This document shows positions 1 to 10,822 of a stretch of DNA of 64,000 nt, piece by piece. The notes below the pieces were generated by a model. It saw nothing but the letters and a program-made list of their open reading frames with translations, was not told where the DNA came from and ran no database searches. Made by a program: the position numbers and the translations under genes. Every line of letters begins with the position of its first letter. The first letter of the stretch is position 1. Origin of the DNA: Thinopyrum elongatum (Eukaryota > Streptophyta > Magnoliopsida > Poales > Poaceae); contig CM022303.1 of NCBI GenBank assembly GCA_011799875.1, positions 218,828,255 through 218,892,254 of the forward strand. Direction: 5' to 3'.

Positions 1-3000
1 GATTCATCCCAACAGTTTATTATCAGTGCCAATCTGGATCCGAAATAGGAAAGCGCGCTCATCGAGTTCATCCGTGAGAACCGGGACATCTTCGCATGGA
101 AGCCTTCAGACATGCCAGGTGTGCCGAGGGAACTCGCTGAGCATACTCTCAATATTGATCCGAAGTTTAAACCGATCAAGCAATTTCTTCGTCATTTTAA
201 TGAAGAGAGATGCAAGGCCATTGGTGAAGAGGTGGCCCGGCTCTTGGCAGCCGGGTTTATTGTTGAAGTTTTTCATCCTAAGTGGTTGGCTAACCCGGTG
301 CTGGTACTTAAGAAAAATGGCACTTGGCGTATGTGTGTGGATTACACGGACCTTAACAAGGCTTGTCCAACTGATCCTTTCGCTCTCCCTCATATTGATC
401 AGATTATTGATGCTACGGTGGGTTGTGAGCGCTTGAGTTTTTTAGATGCTTATTCTGGTTATCATCAAATCAAGATGGCAGTTAAGGACCAGGAGAAGAC
501 AGCTTTTATCACTCCCTTTGGGGCCTTCTGCTATGTGTCTATGCCTTTCGGGCTCAAGAGTGCCCAGGCGACTTACCAGCGTTGTGTTCAGAATTGCCTC
601 CGTGATCAGATTGGACGCAATGTTCATGCTTATGTGGATGATATTGTTGTGAAATCCAGGAAGAAGGAGACCTTGTTAGATGATTTAAAGGAGACCTTTG
701 ACAACCTATGGGTCTACAAGATGATGCTTAACCCGGCCAAGTGTGTATTTGGCGTACCGGCAGGCAAGCTCTTGGGTTTTTTGGTCTCTGAGAGAGGCAT
801 TGAAGCTAACCTGGAGAAAATCAAGGCTATCACTTCTTTGGCTAAGCCGACATGTATTAATGATGTCCAGCGTTTGGCGGGTCGTATCGCGGCCTTAAGC
901 TGGTTTATAAGCCGCCTGGGAGAAAAGGCTATACCCCTCTACCAGATGATGAAGAAAACAGACCACTTTGTTTGGAGTGATGCTGCTAATCAGGCGTTTG
1001 AGGCACTTAAAAAACAGTTGGCCGAGCCTCCAGTTCTCGCAGCTCCTATTGACAAGGAGCCCTTGCTTTTATATGTGGCTGCTAATAACAGAGCCATCAG
1101 TGTGGCGGTTGTTGTGGAAAGGAAGGAGTCAGGCAAGGAGTTTCCGATTCAGAGGCCGGTTTATTATGTCAGTGAGGTGCTAATTGAATCTAAGCAGAGG
1201 TACCCACATTGGCAGAAGCTGGTTTATGGAGTGTTCATGGCTAGTCGTAAATTGAAACAATATTTCCTTGGTCATCCCATCACTGTGGTGAGTTCTGCTC
1301 CTCTAGGCGATATTATTCAAAATAGAGAAGCCACAGGCCGGGTGGCCAAGTGGGCCATTGAGTTTGGACCTCATGGTCTGAAATATATGCCCCGGACAGC
1401 CATCAAGTCTCAAGCACTTGTGGATTTCATCAATGACTGGACGGAGTTACAGGTGCCGGAGGAGAAGCCTGATAATACGTATTGGACTATTCATTTTGAT
1501 GGATCCAGGCAGCTGGAAGGCTCGGGGGCTGGAGTCATCTTGACTTCCCCACGAGGTGATAAGTTTTGTTATGTCTTAAGGTTGATGTTTCCTTGTACTA
1601 ACAATGCAGCTGAGTATGAGGCCTTGCTCCATGGCCTTCGGATGGCTAAAGAGATGAATTTAAGCCGGGTCAGATGCTTTGGCGATTCAGATCTGGTGGC
1701 TCAGCAAGTCTCAGGAACTTGGGATTCCAAAGACCCGCTCATGGTGGCTTACCATCGGGCGGTTGATGCTATTGCTGGTCATTTCAAAGGCTATCAAGTG
1801 GAGCATGTTGATCGCAGGAAAAATGAGGTGACTGATGCTGTAAGCCGGCTGGGGTCTCAGCGTAAGCCGGTACCACCTAATGTTTTTCTGGACATTCTGA
1901 ATAATCCTTCAGTTAGGTTGCCCACGGAAGAGGATCTTGCTATCCCTGACCCGGAGGCACAATTGGTGGCGGCTCTTCATGTTATCCCTGATTGGACGAT
2001 GCCATATTTGGCTTATATGACCCGGGGTGAGTTACCTGAGGATGAAACTTTGGCCAGGCAGATAACCCGGCGATCTAAGTCAATGACCATTGTCAATGGC
2101 GAGTTACACCGATGCAGTGTCACAGGGGTGTTTCAGCGATGCATATCTCCTGAAGAGGGTCATGAAATTCTAAGGGAGATTCATGAAGGAGATTGTGGTC
2201 ATCATGCCGGCTCTAAGTCTCTTGTAGCCAAGGCTTTTCGTCATGGATTTTATTGGCTGACGGCTCATGCTGATGCAGAGGACCTGGTTAGCAAGTGCGA
2301 TGGTTGTCAGAAGTTTTCCAAACGAGCTCATGTGTCGGCTCAAGAATTAAGGATGATTCCAATTACGTGGTCATTTACGGTCTGGGGGCTGGATATGGTT
2401 GGGCCTTTTAAGCGTTCCAAGGATAAAAAGACCCACCTGTTGGTGGTAGTTGACAAATTCACAAAGTGGGTTGAGGTAGAGCCGGTCAGTAAATGTGATG
2501 CAGCCACGGCGGTTCAATTCATTAAAAAGGTGATTTTTTGCTTCGGCTACCCTCATAGCATCATAACTGATAATGGCACTAATCTATCCAAAGGTGCTAT
2601 GAAAGAGTTTTGTCAACGAGAGCATATTCGTCTTGACGTCTCATCGGTGGCTCACCCCCAGTCCAATGGTCAAGCTGAAAGGGCCAATCAAGAGATCTTG
2701 AGAGGTATCAAGCCCCGGCTTATGGTCCCTTTGCAGAGGACACCGGGTTGTTGGGTTGAGGAGTTGCCCTCAGTGCTTTGGAGTATAAATACTACCCCCA
2801 ACAGATCCACGGGTTATACGCCTTTCTTCATGGTTTACGGAGCAGAGGCGGTTCTCCCCAGTGACATCCGTCACGACTCGCCCCGTGTGGCGGCTTATGT
2901 TGAAGCTGATAATGAAAAAGCACGTCAGGATGCTCTTGATCTCTTGGATGAGGAGCGTGACCTTGCGGCGGCTCGTTCGGCGATATACCAGCAAGATCTG

Positions 3001-3252
3001 CGTCGCTATCATAGCCGCCGGGTTAAAACTCAGACCTTTCAAGAAGGCGATTTGGTGCTCCGGCTCATCCAGGATCAAACTAATATGCACAAGTTGTCTC
3101 CACCTTGGGAAGGGCCTTTTGTGGTCAGCAAGAACTTGAACAACGGGTCATACTACCTCATTGATATTCGAGATCACAAGGACTCACGTACATCTGAGGA
3201 GGAGACCCGCCGGCCATGGAATATTGCTCATCTTCGGCCTTATTATACCTGA
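1..3252 (+). pseudogene. Ty3/gypsy (Tat lineage) pol: RT, two RNase H domains, integrase
   Basis: Retrotransposon polyprotein, entering from the left edge. The long open part begins at Met 112; the frame is also open from base 1 but has a TAG at 46-48, so the element is probably dead. The RT carries AYVDDIVVK (YVDD at 631-642, about residue 174). A first RNase H region follows (around FMASRKLKQYF). A second RNase H-like domain starts at FDGSRQLEGSGAG (about 1495) and has TNNAAEYEALL; this dual RNase H arrangement is characteristic of the Tat lineage. The integrase has a CDGC zinc-finger end, then WGLDMVGPF, IITDNGTN and HPQSNGQAERANQE, giving the D-D-E set. The ORF ends with RRPWNIAHLRPYY at 3252. 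Gag and protease lie outside the window. A second, diverged Tat element lies at 57649-64000. Confidence 0.93.
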
Positions 3253-4560
3253 GCCACTGGCTCTGGTGTTGTATATATTTTCATCCTTGTATATATTATG
3301 ATCAAGTATAATAAAGCCGCATCCCTGATAATTCAGGGCCTCTGTCGTTTCATTTCTGAGTATCTGAGTCTTTATTGTAAGATCACTTGGGGGCTTCCTG
3401 CTCATTGAGCATAGTTGTGACTACCCTCTTGATCCGGCTTGCACGCCTTGTTTAAAAATTTACTTGGGGGCTTCCTGCTCATTGAGCATAGCTATGACTA
3501 CCCTGTTGATCCAGCTTACACGCCTTAATGCAAATTGCTTGGAGGCTTATTGCCCAAACTGAACGGGTACCAAAGAGAACTTGCTGCAATGAGCAGTTCA
3601 AACATAGGTATCCTGCCTTAAAGGCTCATTATTGGTCACTTGGGGGCTTATTGTTCAGTGAACATAGCTTTATTGACCCTTCTGATCGGCTTGGATGCCA
3701 GGTGAAAAACACCAAAAACTCGGGGTTATCCTGCCTATATGTCTGCCACTCCACCCAGGTTATCTAGATGACCCGCTGAACTCTTTATAGTCAATCTTAT
3801 AAAGACCCTGAACTTGTCAAGGTTAAAACGGCGGTTGGTCATGTGAGGCCCGGCTTATAGGTTTAAATGAAGGATTAACTCAGTGGTTGTGCGGCCCATG
3901 AACATCACTTGATATTGAGGCTTGGCAGCCTATGGAAGCCTTGGTTTTTCTCATTTGTTATTTTCTTTGAACATTATTCGGGTTTATACCCTTGTACCAT
4001 ATTGATATATGGTTTAACATGATTCAAGCCATGTAGCCTTAATCCTTATGACTCATACTTGAGCTTATTTGGGGTTTTTGATAACCCGGACTGGCTTTGG
4101 ACAATAAGTCGCCAGCATATTTTGATTGTGCGTTTGGAGTTATGCACTTCCAGTTTTGGGCTGTCACCCTTACTACATACGGCACTACAAGCCGGCGGTA
4201 TGAACCAATCTCACAGGTATGTATTTACTTGTTATATGAATATGTGAGGTTTGGTAACCCGCCCTGGTTATGGACTATAAGTCGCCAGAATATATGATGT
4301 TGGACATTATGACCCGCCCTGGCGTAAACCGCCAGGGTATCTATTGTTTACTCTATGCAGGAGCTTTGTAGAATAATATGATATTCCTTGCAAAGTTCAT
4401 CCATGGCATATGAAAAGTTCATCATCAGTTTCAAAGGCTAAGAACATGCACGATGGCATGACAGATCATGGTTTTCACTAGCCTATTACATGGCTTTCAA
4501 AGCCCAAATGATTAAGTGTTTTTCAAGCAAGCACGGTGATACAGTCTAAGAGCCGTCTTC
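3253..4560 (+). other. Post-pol spacer of the left gypsy element
   Basis: About 1.3 kb between the pol stop and the antisense gene. I see no coding potential. It holds short degenerate direct repeats (3386-3700) and a pair of related segments at about 4083-4130 and 4255-4300, both containing the string ataagtcgccag. The word TTAAGCCGG or its complement begins to recur here and continues to about 8340. Confidence 0.6.
3386..3700 (+). repeat. Three degenerate direct repeats opening with CTTGGGGGCTT
   Basis: Copies start near 3386, 3461 and 3640. Each opens with acttgggggctt, then a segment around GCTCATTGAGCATAG and a segment ending in a GATC-containing string followed by GGCTT or AGCTT. The third copy is the most diverged. 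Further gggggct strings occur near 5645, 5803 and 5877. These purine runs resemble polypurine tracts, but only one PPT should be functional per element, so the repetition itself is the notable feature. Confidence 0.6.
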
Positions 4561-4564
4561 CGAA

Positions 4565-7121
4565 TCAGTTGTCCTGGTCTTGGCGAGTTGAAGCTTCTGG
4601 GTCATCCAGCGCCGGTTCTTCTTCTTCCTCCACTTGCTGGAAGTCAGTTGTGGCCCAGTTGATCCTGGTCAAAGCTCTGAATACAGCCTCATCATCTATG
4701 AGGGTTGATGGATCAATATCAGGGGCAAAGGTGTGCTTACGTGTTGGCGGGATGAGATCCATGGCCTCATAAACCGGCGCTGATACTTTTGAGTAAGCCG
4801 CCTGATATTTTGTCAAGTCGGTCTCTTCAGCTAGCTTACTCGCGAGTGGGCGCATTTCCTTTACACATTTGGTAAAGTCTGCGGCTTCAAAGGGAGACCC
4901 ATCTTCTTTTAAACTTGGGAGCCAGTGGCTAATTCTTCCGGGTCAAGTTCGGCCTGCCAGGCCTTCGCCCGGCTCAACGCGGTGATGACACCGGCTCTAG
5001 CAGCTGACCGCTTTAGTTCTTCAACTCTTTGCAGCAGCACAGACAGTTTCTCCAGCATCTCCTTGATGAGTGAAGGTGGTTGCTTCTTATGTGAGACAGC
5101 AACAATAGCCCATTGCGCGCCGGTGTACAGTTGCTCCACAAGGGTATATACGGCCTTAAGCCTTACGCGCATGTCTTGGCCCAGCCTGGAACTTCTGGAG
5201 CCTACATCAACACAAAAATTGTTAAGCCGGTTTATAACCATGGTATGTTAACGGTGAAACATTGAAGTATTATATTGTTTACCGAAGATGGCAGCTGTCA
5301 GGCTATTGATATGATGTTTTAAGCCGGACAACTCACCAGTTACCGGCTTAAGAGCAGCTTCAACATCTTCTGCTCTTTTCAGCAGAGCCGTCTTCTCGGT
5401 CTCCCAGCTGTTTCTCTCAGCGCTGAAGTCCCTTTTTAATTTTTCAATCTCTTCCAAGGAGGTTCTCAGCTCTGTTTTGGCCTTTGAAGTCTCTGATTGT
5501 TGGGACTAGATGTTTTGCCGCAGATCATTGACTTGAGTTTCCTTCACGATCAATTCAGCCTGCCATACACAAAGACAGGCAGCATATGGTTATGATAATC
5601 ATCTTATTTAAAGTCCCAAGCATAATACAGGTATTTTACTTGGCACTTGGGGGCTAATGTACATTTGCTCTTTTGAAGACAAATCTTTGATGAACCAGTT
5701 AAAGTTTCTTCAACTAAAACCGGTTCATGGGGGGTACATATTTGGATTTGTTCATAAATATGGTGGTAAGTCCCTGCTTAGCTATGCAGCTTAAGTCGGC
5801 CCTTGGGGGCTACATAAGTGGATTTTAGTGCTACAATTCGAAGTCCCGGCTTAACTTTTCAGTTTAAGCCGGCCTTTGGGGGCTACTTGTTTGGATTCAG
5901 CAGTTACTAAATTGCTACGGAATGGTTATGAGATCAAATATGGTATTTAAGTCTACGGCATATTCAATTTTTTCATATACAGTAGACTTGGCGGCTGACA
6001 GATATATGTACAGGAAGAGTTTTTTCAGTGTTTACCTCAAAACGCTCCTTCATCAGATTGACTAAGCCGGCTTCAAAGTCACAGCAAGTGTGAAAGCGGT
6101 TTAAATAACCCGCGTGAAGTTCCTGAGCATTGAACTGGGCATAACCTTCTAAATCCAGTTTCCATTTGCCCTTGTCGGCAGCAGAAAATTCCTCCTTGGC
6201 GCTATGTTTGGCTAAGATTGTGGGGTTGTCCAGCTCAACGTAGCGGGTCCCAGTGATTATGACATCGTCAGCCTTTTCTTCAGCAGGTTTGATGGGACTT
6301 GGCGGCTTAGCACGAGTCGGGTCAACGTCCATGGAGTCCATAATGACATTGTGCTCTTTGGGCGGCGGATCATCAATGGCTGCTTCGGAGGTTTGATGCA
6401 AAGATTCAGATATTGTCTGCTTCTCCGGGTTAGCAGCCTCGGGATCTTCAGTGATATTGATGTTTTCGCCCGGTTTACTGGTCTTCGCCTTCTTGCTTGG
6501 TTTGGCTTGACCACTGACAATGAGATATAAAGATGTAAGCATGATAATTGATAAAGGGCTTAAAAAGCAAGGAAATTCAATATTCTTACCCTGGGGCAAC
6601 TTTGAAAAGGGGGATCTGAGTCCCAGTGGAGTCCCCAGATGAGGAGTGAGAAGTGCCCTAATAGTTTTAATCAGAAGGGTTAAGGGGTTGTCGAATAAGA
6701 CCCGCTTTTGGAAAAGCTAAATCGGCGAACTGTGAAACCTCAGCTCGGCGCTTGCGAGGAGCCGGTGTGTTTGGTAAACCGGAGGAAAGTTCCCCTCCTC
6801 CGCTGTTCCGGGTTGTGCGGCGAACTTCATGCTGCTGTTTCTTCAAAATAAAGTGGGGTCCAGATAAGCTAAAGGGTGAGAAAACCTTACTTTCCGGCTC
6901 GCTTGTCGAACTTTCTGTCTTGGCAGAGATTCTGAGTCGGAGGAAAGGATAGTTACCTCTTCGCCGTCTGCTTGGCTGGCCTCCGCGTCATCCTGGTAGT
7001 AATCAATGTCAATAAGATGAACAAAGAAGGAGCCAAGAGAATCAAGTTCTACCTCCGACTCTTCATCAAGGGTAAACGGATCAACTGCTTCTGATTTCTT
7101 CTTGGCAGGTTTCTTAGCCAA
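4565..7121 (-). pseudogene. Antisense gene downstream of pol, 3' part (coiled-coil and basic region)
   Basis: Minus-strand open segments at 7121-6843, 6599-5973, 5457-5248, 5241-4909 and 4855-4565 lie in line behind the domain at 7198-8151. They encode a lysine-rich start (MAKKPAKKKSEAVDP), acidic stretches (ILSSDSES), a proline/lysine-rich segment with PPSPIKPAEEKADD, and heptad-like helical segments (EEIEKLKRDFSAERNSWETE; DMRVRLKAVYTLVEQL). The open pieces are probably exons of one antisense transcript; I did not fix the splice sites. Tat elements of grasses are known to carry an extra ORF antisense to pol between integrase and the 3' LTR. Function is unknown. Confidence 0.6.
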
Positions 7122-7197
7122 GTTCTTGGTCTTGGTCTTCTTGGCCGGTTTATCTTGAAGCTTCTTCTTCCATAAGGGGGAGTCAGGCTGCAGAAAT

Positions 7198-8151
7198 TCA
7201 AGTAAGAATGAAAAGGCAGATTGACAGATAACGAGTTAATGAAAATTGTTCACAAATACTCACAACTGGCAGCTTGTTGAGGGTGCAAAAGGGGTTCAAC
7301 CCCGTCTTGCTGCAAGTGGCCAAGCTTTTGTTCAGCAATGTCTTGACCATCTTGTTGAGGCTCTCGTCGTCCAATTGCACTCGGCTGTGGCGTTGTGGAT
7401 CTTTGACGTCACAGGTATACTCGCACATTAAGCCGGTCCGGCGGCTTAAAGGTAAAATTCTCCATGCGACCCATCATCTAACTAGGTCAACTCCAGTTAA
7501 GCCATTGGCCATTAAGGCTCTGATTTTTCCAAAAATGGGCATATATTTGGCTTGTTCTGTTGTGCTGATTTGGTCAGGGAGGGGGTGCCTATTGCTAAGC
7601 CGGCTCTGACGATAACCCGGCAAAGGATTTTCACCTTCTGGAGATGTGTCTTGGCAGTAAAACCAAGTCTGGTTCCAGTCCTTGGGATGACTGGGAAGTG
7701 CAGCGGCTGGTAAAGTAGCTTCTTTGCGCCTCTGGATTGAAATGCCGCCTAGTTCTAGGCTGGGCCCATCTGTGAACTCAGTCTGGCGGTTCAAGTAATA
7801 GAATTCCCTGAACAACTCTACAGTGGGTTCCTGTTGAAGATATACTTCGCAGAAAACTTGGAAGTTGCAGATGTTTGAAACAGAGTTGGGCCCAATATCT
7901 TGCGGATGAAGTTGAAAGAAGTGCAGCACATCACGAAAGAATTTTGAGCCGGGTGGAGTGAACCCCCGGAGCATGTGATCAGTGAAAACTACAACTTCAC
8001 CCTCTTTTGGTTCAGGAGTGGTCTCGGTTCCCGGGGCCCTCCAGTGGATCCCACTCTTTTTAGCCAGGACGCCTTCGTTTACAAATTCATTAAGGATTTC
8101 TTCCGTGACAGTGGAAGCGACCTAGTTGCATGAGGTGACAGTTTTGGTCAT
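7198..8151 (-). pseudogene. Antisense ORF, putative gypsy-type transposon domain (Transposase_28-like), broken
   Basis: A minus-strand frame from Met 8151 encodes text typical of the family annotated in plants as putative gypsy-type transposon (PF04195): FTDHMLRGFTPPGSKFF, FFQLHPQDIGPNSVSNI, CEVYLQQEPTVELFREFYYL and PKDWNQTWFYCQD. Downstream in the same frame is VQLDDESLNKMVKTLLNKS. Two in-frame stops are visible, a TAG near 8123 and a TGA near 7476, so it is not translatable as one product. Its position behind pol and on the opposite strand identifies it as the extra ORF of this Tat element rather than a host gene. The domain name is from memory of the motif style. Confidence 0.7.
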
Positions 8152-8990
8152 TTTGAGGATGAAGGCCTAAAAAGAAAATATTGCCAGTTTAAGATTATGC
8201 TGTTAAGCCGGCCAATGATCAAACAGTAAGTGCTATAAAGGTTGACATGATTAAGCCGGAAGATAATACACATATTAGTGGCTTAAAAGGGGACTAATGG
8301 TACATGGCGGGTTACGGTTTGTCAGTTAAGCCGCCCAAACAGTTGCCATATTTCAGATCTATAAGTGAGGATTTGCTAAGTGATGGACAAACAGATTCCA
8401 CAGATCGACGCTACGATTTTGGATCTACAACAGTTCAGAAAATAAAATAAATTGTAGGCCTAAAGTGAAGGCAGTGGAAGAACTCATGTGTTCAGATGGA
8501 TCTTATACAGAAAAGTGCCTATTGCAATTGAAAAAAGGGATGCTACGCTGCTACTGCGCGTTTTCAGTGTCATCTTCAAATTCAGCCGTGCGATCTAGAA
8601 GAAGAACAAAGAAGAACAGAGAGGAACCCTGATGAACTGGGGCTAACCCTAATGGAGATCTGCTATGAGGAAAAAGAAGTGCTTACTGATGCTGTTGGAC
8701 AGCGGCGGTGCGTCGCGGTGCTCTGGTTCGTTCAGGGTGATGCAGCGGCCAGAGTTGAGGCAGTTGACGAGGTCGACGGCGGCGGAGCTCGGGCGCGTGT
8801 GGGCGTTGCGAGGAGGAAGATGAAGATGAGGAGGCAAGGGGGAAAATGAAAAGGACCCCTATCCCTATTTATAAGGAGATGGATAAAAGGCATGCGCGGG
8901 AATCGAGAAGGCCAAAAAAATCATTATGTGGCTATGTGGACGCCTCGATTTTCGGGAGGTCCATTAAAAGATAAAAGATCTGTTGAGATG
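8152..8990. other. Gypsy element region between antisense gene and LTR
   Basis: No convincing coding region. TTAAGCCGG words recur up to about 8340. A purine-rich stretch at 8811-8850 (aagatgaggaggcaaggggg) is a possible polypurine tract before the 3' LTR, but the LTR start is not resolved. Confidence 0.4.
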
Positions 8991-9422
8991 TTCTGGGCTT
9001 CGTGCGAAATTAATGCGAGATGACGTCATGGCGGGTTAACACGATTCTGTGAGCTGACGTCATGGCGGGTTATAGCAAGTTTATAAAAGTTGACGATGCA
9101 AGGTTTGTTAAGACAAGCACTGAAGATTGATGTGAACAAGTTCAAATCAACCTGGGGATATAACTATTGGGTATGACCCGCCCAGGAGGGGCCGGGTCAT
9201 GCCACTGACGGCTCATGATGAAGAAGCCCAGGAAGATATGAAGATGGCGGTCCATAGAGCAAGCTTATTAAAGGCCCAAGACCCGGGGGCGACTTAAGGC
9301 CCATGGGTGTGAACCGTCATATGTTTAACTTATATTGTAAGGCAAGTTTAGTTGGTTACCGAGCCGGATACGTAGTGTATGAGCCAGCCGGGACTCTGTA
9401 AGCCATCGGGCATCAACCTGTG

Positions 9423-9430
9423 TATATAAA
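9423..9430 (+). promoter_or_regulatory. LTR TATA box
   Basis: TATATAAA followed by ggggtgacccgg, in the presumed U3 region of the gypsy LTR. Confidence 0.5.
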
Positions 9431-9521
9431 GGGGTGACCCGGCGGCGGGTTAACTCAAGGGAACAATCAATCGAGAACTAGGTCAAGCGTATTCGCTCCC
9501 TGGTAATCGAAACCCAAGCAA

Positions 9522-10653
9522 TCTATACCTACTAATAAAGCAAGGTGCGTTTCGCCAATTTTTTCATCCGTTCACCGCCGAAAATATTTCTTTTCTACCC
9601 GAGGTGGTACTAAATTCTTATGTGTTTGTCTGCTAGAAAAGGAATTTCCGTACATGGGCCGCCGCTGTGGCCCAGCAAAGCCAGCCCACTTATTTTTCTG
9701 CCCACGCAACTGTGAAAATTCTTTTCTCTGCGCTGGGCGACAAATAGTTGGAGTTTCCCACGGGAGAGCTAGTAATGGGCTGGCCCATTTTTCTTTTTTT
9801 TTCTTTGTTTTACTTCTATTTTTATTCTTCTTTCCCTATCTCTTTTTTCCCTTGCAAGTTTATTTTTCTTTTATAATTTATTTCGTAAATTAAAAATTCT
9901 CAAAAAACGTTTAGAATTAAAAAAACAAATTTTAGAAAATGTTCAAAATTCCAAAATTTTGTTGCTATTTTGAAAAATATTTGGAACATGCAAAAAGTTG
10001 CCCTTTTTAAAAAAAATTAAAACTTGTTCGGGATTTCTAACAAGAAAATGGCATTTCAAAAAATGCTCCAAATTTGAAAAATATTCATGTTTAAGTGAAA
10101 TTTTCAAAATTAAAAACAATGTTCCTGTATAAAAGATACACATTTCCTAAAAATCGTATGAATTCTCAACACATGTTCCCGTTTTAAAAAAATGTTCACA
10201 AATTCAAATAATGTTCATGTTTTTATAAAAAAGTTGGTGTTTTCAGAAAATGTTTGTGAATTTTAAAAGATGTTCCCTTTCATATTGTGTTCGCATTTTT
10301 CCGAAAGTATACATAATTTTCAAAAAACTGTTTAGGATTTAAAAAATTGTTCATGTTTCCAAGAATATTCAGAAACTTCATACTTAAAATCCCCTCGATT
10401 GAAATGATTGAAGGAAGAGTAGATTGAATAACTCATGGGCCTTCTCTGGTGTGTGATGACGTCACAAAACTCTTAAATGCCCTCAATCAATGAATGGAAA
10501 AATAGTGGCTTAATTCCTTCACAAGCGGCGAAACCGAGAAGCTAAATGTTCTTTTTTTGTGTGCACACATGGTTTTGCTTGCACATATAATTCTCACTGA
10601 CTTTAAATGCATAGTATTTTATCTGCCGTTGCAACGCACGGGCATATGTGCTA
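9522..10653 (+). mobile_element. Helitron-like non-autonomous element nested in the LTR
   Basis: It starts TCTATACCTACTAATAAAG and ends just after a terminal hairpin-type sequence, CCGTTGCAACGCACGG, followed by gcatatgtgCTA. The same 5' and 3' ends delimit a second element at 22987-24229. A TC start, a subterminal hairpin and no target duplication are Helitron hallmarks. The 3' end reads CTAT rather than canonical CTRR, which lowers confidence. The interior is AT-rich with many short aaaatgttca-type motifs and no Rep/helicase ORF. Confidence 0.55.
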
Positions 10654-10822
10654 TACAACCTAAAGCAGGAGTAGGCTTTTACCTCGTTGAGAGGGGCCGA
10701 ACCTGGGTAAACTCTCTGTGTCCTTTGTCCCGTTTAACCCCTTCAAGCTAACCTAGTTGCGATGGCTCCACACCTAAGTCCTTTTACTAGGGCATCTGCT
10801 GTGTTAAGTCCACGACACTTTG

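Larger units (their letters stand above)
8991..10822 (+). mobile_element. 3' LTR of the left gypsy element (start uncertain), split by a nested insertion
   Basis: A TATA box TATATAAA lies at 9423-9430, followed by a leader-like stretch ending aaacccaagcaa at 9521. After the nested Helitron-like element the LTR appears to resume at about 10654 (acaacctaaagcagg, then gggccgaacctgggtaaac) and to end ccacgaca at 10822. The 5' boundary is approximate, because I could not find an unambiguous TG start with a target duplication. A similar gggcccgaacctgggtaaa string occurs in the LTR at 57649-58502. Confidence 0.5.
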
